64,000 nt of DNA, taken from Akanthomyces muscarius (Eukaryota; Ascomycota; Sordariomycetes; Hypocreales; Cordycipitaceae). This document shows, in pieces, positions 22,296 to 32,475 of this stretch (position 1 is its first letter; each line of letters begins with the position of its first letter). Both the position numbers and the translations under genes were made by a program. The notes beneath the pieces are model-generated. The model did not search any database. It saw nothing but the letters and a program-made list of their open reading frames with translations, and had not been told where the DNA came from. Location of the stretch: positions 6,510,001 to 6,574,000 of the forward strand of contig NC_079241.1 in the NCBI RefSeq assembly GCF_028009165.1, read 5' to 3'.

Positions 22296-25147
22296 TTTTG
22301 TTTCTTTGGTATTTGGGTTCGCGATTGATGGAAATTGGGCTTGTAGAATGAGGATACAACTCGAAATTAAAAGATGTAGATTTGACCGTGGGTTTGCCAG
22401 ATGGCGTATTTGAGAAAGATGACTCCTGGCAGGTAACTCCAAACCCTGAAGAAGAAGTTTTGAGTATATAAAACACACAAAGAATAACAAAAAAAAAAGA
22501 TGAAACCGTGAAGAAGTTTGAATCAAAGACGGAGAGAGAAATAAAGGGTTTGTGTACAAAGATGGTTGTGGGAGAGAGGGCGGACGGGAATAAAAGAACC
22601 TCGGGCGGGTGGGTGGACAGATTCATGAGCAAGGGGAGCCTTCCTCCACCAGAACTACCACCGGCGGGCTTGGCCTCCGCTCGCATCTACCATGTTGGGT
22701 TACAGCACCTGCACCAAAACGAAAGAAAAAAGTCCCCCAATCACCCCCATCTCTCGTCCTTCTGCGGGCTCTGGCGGGCGCGCGCTGGGGCGGGAAAAGG
22801 GACAAAGATCCAAATGCCCATGTCCGCTTGGGGCGTGGCGTTGCGGAGACGGGAGGGGATGGTCGTTCTTGGCTGGCCCGGCTGCTACGCTAAACTCTGG
22901 TCAAAAACCGGGAAATGGGCGCATTCTCTCGTACCAATGGGATTTGTTTCCTTTGGCTCTGTCCAGTAAGATGCCGGCGTCGTATCCAGGGCCGAAAAGT
23001 GATTTTTTTTTTTTATCGTCTTCCTTTTTTCCTTTCGCTGATTGAGTCAAGATGTAGGAAGTGGTGGGTGATGATGCGGCCGAGGCCATCACCTGCAAAC
23101 GAAACAGAGCACGCCTGCATTTTCGATATACTGTTCCCGTCTCGCTACGCTTCCGTCATCAATCGCTGTCGATCTAGCAAATGCTGGTGGTACAAACGGC
23201 ACTGGGGGCATTGGCACCCGCTAATAAGGGCTGAGACACGGAGCGCCAACTAGTTTGCTCATGCGGAGCGACGCTACAAAGGCGCTACGAGATTCTGACC
23301 AACGCCACGGCACACAGCACAGTTGCACAAGAAACAGGGGGCACTGGGGTTCGTAGAGGCCGGAGGACAAAGGTCCTCGTATGACCTCACAGTGGCCGCG
23401 ATGTATGCCATAGCCTCTCGGCACGTTACATGGGTCCTTGCTGGTTGGCTCGCCCAGCATCGATGGCTCTTGAGTTTTGACCCAAGCGGTTACAGTCGAC
23501 TGCCAAATCCAATCACCCGCCTCGCCTCCGCCCCCTTCCGTCATGTGCGGCCTCCCCGTTTGACCTTGCAGACTAGCATCGAGGCAATGATTTGCGCTGC
23601 TGTTCGTATTTACATGACCGATGACTGATGGGACTTTCCCAACCAGAAGAGGAAATTCACCCTTGGGTAACAGTTGTCCACGTTCAGCCTTGCAGTGGTG
23701 ACCGTCCACACCCCCAGATGAAGCTCGGGGTGGCGCATCACAGGTTCCCGTGTGCTGCAACTCCAAACGCCCTACGGAGCACCAAGCAGCCACCAGGCAC
23801 CACAAGCTCCCGATTGGAGATAGGGTCAAAGGACTAATGAAAAGCGAACGAAACTTGGCCGTCAATCCGCACCCGACAGAGCCAACATATTGGACAGAAA
23901 AAATCAATTGAAACATGTCAAAGCAATAGCCGATTTATTGCCCAGTTGCCAGAGAACAAAGTTCAAAGATTTCGGTTCGGTACAGAACACCAACTCTATG
24001 CCGCTACCGGGCGATGATCGCCTGCACGCTACCCTCTGCAGCGGACGATCGACAGTACCAGGACCCGTCGGGTACAAGCCGCACCAACACGAAACTCTAC
24101 ATGCCCCCAGCCAGGGCTGTGTTTGACTTCCTTTTGCGTTCAGAGAGGTCAATCCTTTGCGTTGATTGACTGCCACGGCCTGTGTCTTTTTTACTACAAG
24201 CTCACCAAAGCCTTCATCTACTGAGCTCGTTACTGGCATCGTTAAAGCGAACCATAGGCATGACGTCACATCAAGACCGAGCCGGCGTCCCAATGCGGAT
24301 CCCAGATTTGTCTTAGTAGGGCGAAATCAACAAACTCAGGAACCAACACCGCTGCGAAGCCCTAGGTGGCAACATCGCACAACAAGAAAGAACGAAATCG
24401 CGAAGTAGCGCCAATATGAACGCTGGTCAAACAGGGCCGTGTGCTGCCATTGCCAGATCAAAGGCAAAAGTAAAAGAAAAGGGCCGATGCCAGAAATACG
24501 AAGGGCACTCGGCCCCCCCACTGGCCACTACTCGAAAATCAGGGAAAAGGCGTCTGCCAAGCGCGGGGCCCTGTCAGCAGCCCCAAGAGAGGGAAAAGGG
24601 TCCAGCCCAGTATTTAATGTGGACATGGAAAATTGGTCGCCTTATGACATTTGCATGGTTCAAAAATTGTCCATATTTTTTTAAACGGAGCAGATCACGG
24701 ATGGTGCGTAGTGGTGCAAGGGAAGAGACCACTCGGCCGAACACACGCAAATCAGGGTCCTACGTCTGCCAAGAGGTTCAAGTCGTCTTTTTCTTCGTAC
24801 CTGACTCGCAAAAACCAAAGCATTGAAGATGTCCGGTAGTCTACGTTCTCTGCAGAGTAGAATACGTTCTCTGTGAGCTGCAGGCCTAGTATCTGCGCGA
24901 GGATGACCTCAAGTTATGTACTGGCAGCTTTGCAGACTCGCATGGACCAATTGGAAACGCGAACAAAAGGGCCACATCGGTATCAATTGCCATGCTAAAA
25001 AGGCGGAGGGTATATCGTAAACCTTTGATCCCAAGTAACGCCCCTGCAGGTTTCCAACTTTAAACAAACGCGCGAGTGCAGGCCAAGAAGGGAGCCAAAA
25101 GCGGCAGCCAGCACAGCAACCATCCCACTTGGTCTGTATAGCAACCT
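22296..25147. other. intergenic, 2.9 kb
   Basis: Upstream of the 149-aa protein gene and downstream of the transcription-factor gene, both on the minus strand. I see no supported gene. Features are a TATA-like gtatataaaac at about 22465-22475 in plus orientation, without an identified plus-strand gene, and a run of about 13 T at about 22999. Confidence 0.45.
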
Positions 25148-26884
25148 TCAGAAACCCAGTAGCGTAAAGTCCCGCGGCGGCGCAGACACCCACGGCGGCT
25201 CCTCCACCAGCAGATCCGTGACCAGCGGCGCCCGCGCCTCGTCCGGCAGCGGCATCGTAGGCGCGCCCTCGCCCGCCAGCGCCTGCCGGATGCCCACCTC
25301 CCTGCCGATGAAGGTGAGCGCCTGCATGGCCACCGTCTTGTGCTCCTGCCGCGTCGCCGGTATGTGCGCGACCAGGAACAGCGGGAAGACGAGCTTCATG
25401 GCGTCAAAGAGGACCTGCGGACTCTTGAGCACCGTCGTCCGCGACAGCGGCTCCATAGCCACGGGCAGGCTGCCGACGATGGCCTGCGCGCTCGTGTTGA
25501 TGCGGTGCAGCGCGTGGCGGCGGTGCGCGAACAGCGTCGCGAGCGGCACGGCGCAGGCCGCGTGGTGCGTGAGCAGGTTGCACAGCATCTGCATCAGGTG
25601 GTTGCTCTTGATGACGGCCGCGCACTGCAGGTTCTGCATGTACACGTCCATGGCCACGTCGTCGCCGTCGGGCCTCAGCGGCGAGCGCGTGCGCAAATAC
25701 GCCTCAAACGCCTCGTCGGCGTCGAGGAGACCCTGCCGCAGCGAGGCGTAGTCGTCCGAGGCGCCGCGGAAGTCGGCCGCGCAAAGGTGCGCCATGATGC
25801 GCGCCTGCACGGCGCACACGCGCGCTATGTACTGCGCGATGCGCAGCGTCAGCTCCTCGCCGTCGTGCAGGCTCGCCTCGCAGACGGCCAGCCACTCGTC
25901 CGTCTCGGCCGGACACGGCACGTTGACGATGAGCGCCTGCAGCTGCACAATGTTGAACGCAGGCCAAAACGCCATGCGGCCGGCGCTGGCGCGCAGCGCG
26001 CCGCCGCCGCGCGCCTTCAGGATGCTGTAGAGGCCGCTGGCGTGCAGCTGCCACGCGTTGACGGGCTGCTGGCGGCCGAGCGTGCCCGCGAGCACCTCGT
26101 AGTTGGCGAGGATCCAGACGGTGGCGAGGATGTCGTCGCGCTGCGCGCCGCCCGGCGCGCCGAGGGCGCGGTTGACCGCGCGCAGCGTCTTGCCCATGTA
26201 CATGGCCAGCTCGCGCTGCGTCGACAGCCGCAGCGCGTCCTCGACGTGCGTCGGGTACCGCACGTTCATGGTGTAGGTGCGCGTGAAGATGTGCGCCGAC
26301 CACAGCAGCGGGCCCCCGGTGGCCGCGGTGCCGCGGCGGCTCTCCGTGGTGTAGACGCTGCGCAGGAAGTCCAGCGCCGAGTAGACGTCGAGCAGCAGGG
26401 GCACCGACTGCGACGTCCAGTGCTCGGTGACGCGGCCGTGCAGGACCATGCTGCCGACGGTGTCGGCGGCAGGGGGGGAGGTGCGGGCTTTGACGAAGCC
26501 GGGGCACGTCACCAGCGTCGTCGTCTTCTCACCGCCCTCCTCATCCTCGGCGGCCGCTGCCGAAGCCGGCGACTGACCTGCCGTGGCCACCGCAGGCGCC
26601 TCGGCTGCTGCTGCGCTGCGCTTCTTCCTGCGTCGCTGAACAGTGGCCGGGTTGGCGTTGCGAAACACGAGCTCGTGCTGGTCGCGATAGCCCGGGCAGA
26701 CGGCGCCGTACTTGACGCATCGCTGGCACGCCGGCCTGGCAAGGTCGCACTAGACACGTCCACCCCCCGTCAGTAAGTGCATGTGCACCTTTTTGGTGCA
26801 AAGAGCGATGCGCGTAAAGCATACCTTGACACGCCTCTGGCGGCAGAGGTGGCAGTCCAGGCTAGGCTTGCCGGTATTCGGCAT
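25148..26884 (-). CDS. Zn(II)2Cys6 transcription factor
   Basis: Two exons, 26884-26825 and 26749-25148, giving 553 aa. The N-terminus carries a perfect fungal binuclear zinc cluster, C-x2-C-x6-C-x6-C-x2-C-x6-C at residues 11, 14, 21, 28, 31 and 38, within DCHLCRQRRVK-CDLARPACQRC. The 75-nt intron falls exactly between Lys20 and Cys21, a frequent position in this family. A basic segment (RRRKKR) follows the cluster. The rest is the helical fungal-specific regulatory region, probably of the Fungal_trans_2 type, ending in PPWVSAPPRDFTLLGF. It is a nuclear regulator; its targets are unknown. No biosynthetic cluster is adjacent, so a pathway-specific role cannot be assigned. I started at the ATG at 26884, ten residues before the cluster, as is usual. 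An in-frame ATG at 27100 would add 72 residues of less typical sequence. Confidence 0.9.
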
Positions 26885-27750
26885 CGGTGCGCCGTGAACC
26901 GGACGCAGCGGTCCACGACGGCAGAGGCTGTGTGCACGCCTCGTCAATATCAAAACGGCCTCGCGCGGCTCCGTCGACGGCTGCTGCTGCTTCCTGGACC
27001 AAAGGAAAGTGAGCGGCGTTCGATGGGACTCTGACGGGATATGCGCTAGCTGAACGGAACCCGGAACCTGCTGGTTCAGTGCACCGGGGCGGGCGCTCAA
27101 AGTGGACGTCGCAACGAAGGGACAGATGCGCGATGAGGAGGAATAGACTGGGAAGGGCAGTATATATGAACAACGGGAATGGAAATGGCGACAGAGGCTT
27201 TCAACATGCGAGGAGATGGATGAAACAGGAACGGGAAAAGCGCTTCGTGAATGCTGCGCCGCTCTACATACAGGGCGGTGCCGACACGCCTCTCACTGGT
27301 ATTACCCACAGCGAGCGTGGGGCCGCGAGCAGCATACATCTTCTTTATATATCATGCACTGCTATTTATTTCTTCTTTTGAAGTGCTTCCCGTAAATAAG
27401 AGTAATTTCAACTAGCAGAGCCAGTAATGATCATCATAGTAGTCGTATTCAACTGCTCTGTGGGTATCATCTTTCCTCGCCTAAAACAAAAAAACCAAAT
27501 GATACATTCTTACTGCTACCAGGTTTTCTTGGCGGCATAAATGATGGCTGCAGTAAAAAGAGAGAGAACCTTGCCAGTTTAAGCTTTCCCATATATCAAG
27601 ACTATACAAAAAGACAAGATCTGAATCCCCAAGAAACGCCATAAATGTTGGAGCGCCGTAAACAAAAATGTGCATGTGAAGCAAAAGAAAAGGTAATAAT
27701 ATGATAGCCATCACAGCATATAAAAAAAAGATGAGCAGAGACCATTGCCT
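26885..27750. other. intergenic: transcription-factor promoter and DUF1765 gene 3' flank
   Basis: Upstream of the transcription-factor gene and downstream of the DUF1765 gene. A minus-strand TATATAAAG lies at 27343-27351, about 460 bp from the factor's start codon, so a long leader is possible. From 27480 onward the sequence is AT-rich, fitting the 3' region of the DUF1765 gene. Confidence 0.45.
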
Positions 27751-30700
27751 TCAACCTCCAAGCTTGCGAAAGCCTTCGACATTCAGCTGCGGGACTTCCA
27801 TGTCGCGCAGTCGATCGATGCCTTCGTCGGTCCGTCGGTCGACAAAGCTGTTGCACTCGTTCACCACCTGCGTCCACTCCGCCAGCGCTTGGCCAGAGTA
27901 GACTGCGTTGCGGACATAGGCACCAGCTGGCTTGCTCGGTCTTGTCTCTTCGGGTACAAAGTAGCCCGTATTGGGTGTCGCCGTCCGCGTAGCGTCGCTC
28001 TCCTCGCTCGGGCTCGAGACTCCAGTGCGTGTCGCCGGGCTGTCGTTTGCGTGCAGCGGCTCGGCAAGCGAGAGCCCGCGCGTACTGTCCTCGAGCGGCG
28101 CGGCATTCTTGGCGCGATCAACCAGCCCAGACTGCGATGAACTCGAGACCTGGCGTAGCCCATCGAGCTGCACCGGCCGCATCGCGCATTCGGGGCCAGA
28201 TAGACGGTGTTGCGCGGGACCAGGCAGCTGTGGCAGGCTGAGGACTCGCTCGCGGTTGGGTCCCGTCTGTTGCTGCCATGCCAGGATGAACTTGAAGACG
28301 AACCCTGGCTCGTCTAGCAGAGGCGTTGAGCAGCGAGACTCAGTGTCGGACGCCCCTGAGTTCCCGCCGATCTGAAACAACTTTTGCGAATTGGCCGACG
28401 ATCGCGTGGATGGGCGAGAGCGGGCCTCAGCCGTCTCGCGCCGGCCCGCCTGCGACGCATCGTCAAAAGAATGGCTCTTGGGAAGACCTGCCGAGTTCGA
28501 CATGTCGGCCGCGGCTGTGACGTTCGTGAATGAGAGCACTTTTCCGAGCAACGACCATCGCTTCTTCGAATCATTCTTGGATTGTTGATTGGAGTCGAGA
28601 TAGTCGCCCATCGCTGCTAGATCGGTGCCAGAGGGTGTCCTGGCAAAAGTGTCTAGTCCCATAACGAGACCGGGTTGGGGCCCGTGGACTTCCTGGCGGA
28701 TAATGATGAATCGCTTCCCGACAGTCGGTGACATGGGCGTGGACGACGGCCTTGCCCGCCCTGTCTCGTCCGCAGCTTCTTTAAGATAGAGGTAATGGCT
28801 CCAGACAGACTTGAGACGCTTCGTCGCTAGGTGAAACACGGCAATATCAACGTCGCTGGGGTGTCCATCGTAGCGGCAGACTCTCCAGCACAAAAGGCGA
28901 TGGTAGTATGCGCGCACCATCGGACACCAGTTGTTAAAAAAGGAGTTGAACATATCCTCCGTCAGCAGCCAGTCAAAGCAAAGCTCAGCCTTGCGCGACG
29001 GTTGCTTGGCAGCTATGTTCCAGATGGTGTAGAGAAACGAAAGAGTACGCACTTCAGACATTGTGTTCATGGAGCTCATGACACGCTTGAACACTTCTAT
29101 CCAAAACGTCCAGTCAATGCAAGACGCAACTCCTTCCTTGGACTCGTACTTGTCGTAGATGACGAGTATCTCTTCCAAAAAGTCGCATAGGGTAAAACAG
29201 GCCGAGTTGTTGAACTTGGAGGTCCTCTGTGTGGCAGCCTTCATCAGTGCGGCAAACGTTTCGGCAAAAGTGGCCTTGGCGTTCGCAAATTCGGGGAAAT
29301 CGTCCAGTAAAAAGTCCTTGAGCAGAGCCACCAGTCTATTCTCAGCCATGCCCTTCATCAAGTTAGATGGAGGCAGGGGCATCGCCATAGCCGATGCATC
29401 CGCGCCGTGCAGCGAGTCTACAAGTGGCGGATTGTATGCCTGGCCAATAGCAGCGTGGCGGTGAATGGTAGAGTCGATGATAGAGAGCAGCTGCGCCTGG
29501 ACGAGGACAAAACCCGGGGCGCGAGCTTTGAACGCCAAAGGCAGCTCAGGGAGAAGAAATTGATCCGTAAGCACGTGAAAGTACTTGCAGAAAATGAAGA
29601 AGAGATCTGTATCTCGGCCCTTCCATCTTGACACCCAGGGGCCGGTCCATGGAATCCTGGCCACCAGCAGCGACATTTTAGGAATCTGCTTCAAGTTGTT
29701 CCAGGCAGCTCGTGGAGAACTCCATCCATAGAGTCCAAGTTTGGGAGGGAAAAAGGCAACAATGTCTTCACTATCTCCATTGTCGCACCGAGGCAGGCCA
29801 AACTCATCAGCGGCTCTCCGGATGAGCTCGGGTGTGAGACCCCACAGACGCAGCAATATGTCGGCAACACCGGGCGCAAAGAAGAACGCATACGCACATG
29901 TTTTGCCGGCAAAATTGACCAATGTAAGAGGGGCATGTCGCAGCGACATCTTTTCCACCACGAGCGACATTTGACGGACGAGGTTGCTCACAAACATTGT
30001 TCGCACGCTGTGCTCCGCAGTCTCATCGAGCATCAAGGAATTCTGGGAATCAAGGGAGGAGCTGGTCCATGATCGCGAGCGGACCTTTTCGGAGGGGCAT
30101 CGGTCAACTAGAGCTTGGAAAGCAGGTGTAGCTCGTCGCCACTCGGGCCGCATCATAACCATGGTAGCTGCCTCGAGCAGAACTGGGCGGTCCACTCCAG
30201 GAATTGGCTGATTGGCTTGTGAGTCGAGCATGTCGAGAATGGCATTCCACCACTTGTTTAGGATGACAGCTCGGCGGTCAATGTCCTCGGGCTGCAGCAT
30301 TTTGGTGGACGGGTGATGCATAGTGGCGCGCAGGAAGGGTAGCAGAATGCTCTGGATTTGAGCGATGCGCTGCGCCATTTGCTTAAGCGTGAAGCTCTTG
30401 AATTCGAGCTCCAGTGTCTTGAACGACGACCACAGGCTGTCGCGAACCTGTGGCGTCATCTCGGTCGAGGAATCATCTGTAATGGGAGTTGCATTGCTCC
30501 TCTCTGAGCTCGTCGACTGCGAGGTACGGCTGGCCACGCTCTGTGGTCCGGTTTGGCTCAGGCTAGCGGCTGAAGAGGCGCAGCTGTCGGAATCGGCACC
30601 CCAGTCCTGGACAGTGACCAGGGTCGGAGGTTTGGGCTTGACTTTGGAAAAAAAGGCCCCAGCCTTGCTGGAGCTGAACGGGGCAGGTTTTTGAGGTTCA

Positions 30701-31383
30701 ACCTCGCCTTCCAGCCGTACTGTGGGCTCGGAAGCCTTAACTTGCGCTGGTGCCTGTGACTTGTCGCCCTTGGGAGCAAGCTTGGGAGCAGCCTTGGGCG
30801 TCGTGTCTGAGGCATTGCCTGTCGGTGGTGGGGTCGCAATCTTGGGAGATGGTGTGCGAGAGATCCATGAGCGTCGCGCAAAACTGGCAAATGTGTCAGT
30901 GGCAGAATGACTGCGCTCCTTGAGCGATGGATGTCGCGCCATTGCACCATCATTTGCCAATGGTATCTCTAGATGTTGCGTGGGCTGGACATTATCATCC
31001 CTATTCGATTTGAAATTTGGTAGCCAGGATTTGGGGCGGCTTGCAGTTCTAGATCTAGAAAGACCAAGCTTAAAGCGGCCGGCGGGCTGTTCAGCGTCTG
31101 CATTCGATGCCGGGTCTGTCGCAGGTGTAATGATTGGCGAAGAAGCGAGCTTGGGCGAAGACGCTCCGGGCAAGGAAAGCTTGGTATCCAAGTCGCCAAT
31201 CGAGTCGAAGGACGGAATCTCAAAAGAACCAAAGGAAGGAAGTCGGGGAAGTTCCTTGTTGAGCGACGGCGAGTTGCGCGGCAGCGGCGGGCGACTCGTG
31301 AAGGAGGACGTCGATTGAAGCTGGGGCGACGAGTGGGAGCGAGCAAAGTTGCTGGGAGAGACCGATGCGGCAGCGGGAGCCAT
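27751..31383 (-). CDS. DUF1765 (UPF0592) domain protein, 1210 aa
   Basis: Single exon of 1210 aa from the ATG at 31383. The first third is low-complexity and Ser/Pro-rich (for example ARSHSSPQLQSTSSFTSRP), typical of a disordered, phosphorylated region. The middle holds the conserved DUF1765 region, with FFAPGVADILLRLWGLTPEL, FPPKLGLYGWSSPRAAWNNL and FFIFCKYFHVLTDQFLLPE. This is a long helical domain found in fungi whose molecular function is not established. The region VFKRVMSSMNTMSEVRTLSF and the following part, with WCPMVRAYYHRLLCWRVCRY, continue the domain. The C-terminus is again Ser-rich but ends with a conserved-looking block (SGQALAEWTQVVNECNSFVD). The upstream ATG at 31500 would add 39 residues unlike the family start. 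The nearest relatives I know are S. pombe UPF0592 proteins. Confidence 0.82.
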   Translation of the reverse strand: MAPAAASVSPSNFARSHSSPQLQSTSSFTSRPPLPRNSPSLNKELPRLPSFGSFEIPSFDSIGDLDTKLSLPGASSPKLASSPIITPATDPASNADAEQPAGRFKLGLSRSRTASRPKSWLPNFKSNRDDNVQPTQHLEIPLANDGAMARHPSLKERSHSATDTFASFARRSWISRTPSPKIATPPPTGNASDTTPKAAPKLAPKGDKSQAPAQVKASEPTVRLEGEVEPQKPAPFSSSKAGAFFSKVKPKPPTLVTVQDWGADSDSCASSAASLSQTGPQSVASRTSQSTSSERSNATPITDDSSTEMTPQVRDSLWSSFKTLELEFKSFTLKQMAQRIAQIQSILLPFLRATMHHPSTKMLQPEDIDRRAVILNKWWNAILDMLDSQANQPIPGVDRPVLLEAATMVMMRPEWRRATPAFQALVDRCPSEKVRSRSWTSSSLDSQNSLMLDETAEHSVRTMFVSNLVRQMSLVVEKMSLRHAPLTLVNFAGKTCAYAFFFAPGVADILLRLWGLTPELIRRAADEFGLPRCDNGDSEDIVAFFPPKLGLYGWSSPRAAWNNLKQIPKMSLLVARIPWTGPWVSRWKGRDTDLFFIFCKYFHVLTDQFLLPELPLAFKARAPGFVLVQAQLLSIIDSTIHRHAAIGQAYNPPLVDSLHGADASAMAMPLPPSNLMKGMAENRLVALLKDFLLDDFPEFANAKATFAETFAALMKAATQRTSKFNNSACFTLCDFLEEILVIYDKYESKEGVASCIDWTFWIEVFKRVMSSMNTMSEVRTLSFLYTIWNIAAKQPSRKAELCFDWLLTEDMFNSFFNNWCPMVRAYYHRLLCWRVCRYDGHPSDVDIAVFHLATKRLKSVWSHYLYLKEAADETGRARPSSTPMSPTVGKRFIIIRQEVHGPQPGLVMGLDTFARTPSGTDLAAMGDYLDSNQQSKNDSKKRWSLLGKVLSFTNVTAAADMSNSAGLPKSHSFDDASQAGRRETAEARSRPSTRSSANSQKLFQIGGNSGASDTESRCSTPLLDEPGFVFKFILAWQQQTGPNRERVLSLPQLPGPAQHRLSGPECAMRPVQLDGLRQVSSSSQSGLVDRAKNAAPLEDSTRGLSLAEPLHANDSPATRTGVSSPSEESDATRTATPNTGYFVPEETRPSKPAGAYVRNAVYSGQALAEWTQVVNECNSFVDRRTDEGIDRLRDMEVPQLNVEGFRKLGG

Positions 31384-32461
31384 GGCTGGTCGGTAGCACC
31401 TCGTCAGATGCAAAAGAGCATGTGTGTTGGATTTAGACTTTGCGCCGGATGCCGACTGAGTAGGATGGCCCACGGCTTGGCGGATGGCAGCGTAGAGCAA
31501 CTAGGTCAGGACACCTCGACGAGATCTCGATCTCGGCGTGACGATGGCCGTGACGGATAATTTTAGGCGTAGCTAAACATTACCAGAGACCGAAATGCGA
31601 TGCGCTCCGATTTGTGCTGCGGCGCAGACCAAGGAATGTAACGGCGGCGGGAGGCTTCAAACGGCGCTGGGGGTGGATAGACTATAAGACAGCCAGCCAG
31701 CGGCTGTAGATGGGACGAGTGACAACGGTCAACGACGCAGTGAAAGGGAGGAAAAGAATGCGGATGTCGTATGGTCGGAAACGATGGACAGAACTGGTGT
31801 GAGGGATTCGCAGATGAAAAGGACGGAAGAGAGACAGAGGGTGAGCGAGTGGTGGCCGGAGGGAGGAAGAGAGACTGTGTCGTGCAGAAATAGTGGTTTT
31901 TTCTGGAGCTTTGAGCGGCGAGGTCTGCAAGCCGGGCTGCGATTCAGATTCTACACAAGCGCGAGCCTAAAGCGAAACAGGCACCGCAGAATGCGCAGGA
32001 GGAGCGAGCGATGATCGAACTCTGGGTCAAGGAAAAGGAAACAGGAGGGCCCCCGCGGAAATTGAGTCTGGTGGTGAGGCTGTCGCGGGTGGGACGAGGT
32101 TCACAGCGGGCAGCTACGACGGGCAACCAGCACAGCCCACAACCACGGATGCAAGAACTGGTTCAAAACGAATGGAAGAGAGAACGGACAAGAGAACAGA
32201 AAAGAGAGAGCAATGAAAGGATCAAAAAGACACACAGGCTCGTCACAGAACATGAACCAAACAACGTCACAGCCAGATCAAAGGAGGAGAAAGCGGGGAT
32301 TGCGTTTTGACCGGGGGCAAGGGACCATCGTCTGCTTGGTTGATGATGAGCAAGCAGTCAAGCCATGGGCAATTTACAGGGAGGTCAGCGGCGAGGACAA
32401 GGAGCTGAGCAGCGTTCTGCAGACGACCTAATGCTGCAGCGAGCAGCGGCCGAGTCAAGCT

Positions 32462-32475
32462 GGGGGGGGGGGGGG
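32462..32475 (+). repeat. poly-G homopolymer (14 G)
   Basis: An uninterrupted run of 14 G on the plus strand, about 1.1 kb upstream of the DUF1765 start codon. It is a slippage-prone tract and a possible G-quadruplex, although a pure run may also be a sequencing-length uncertainty. Confidence 0.7.
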
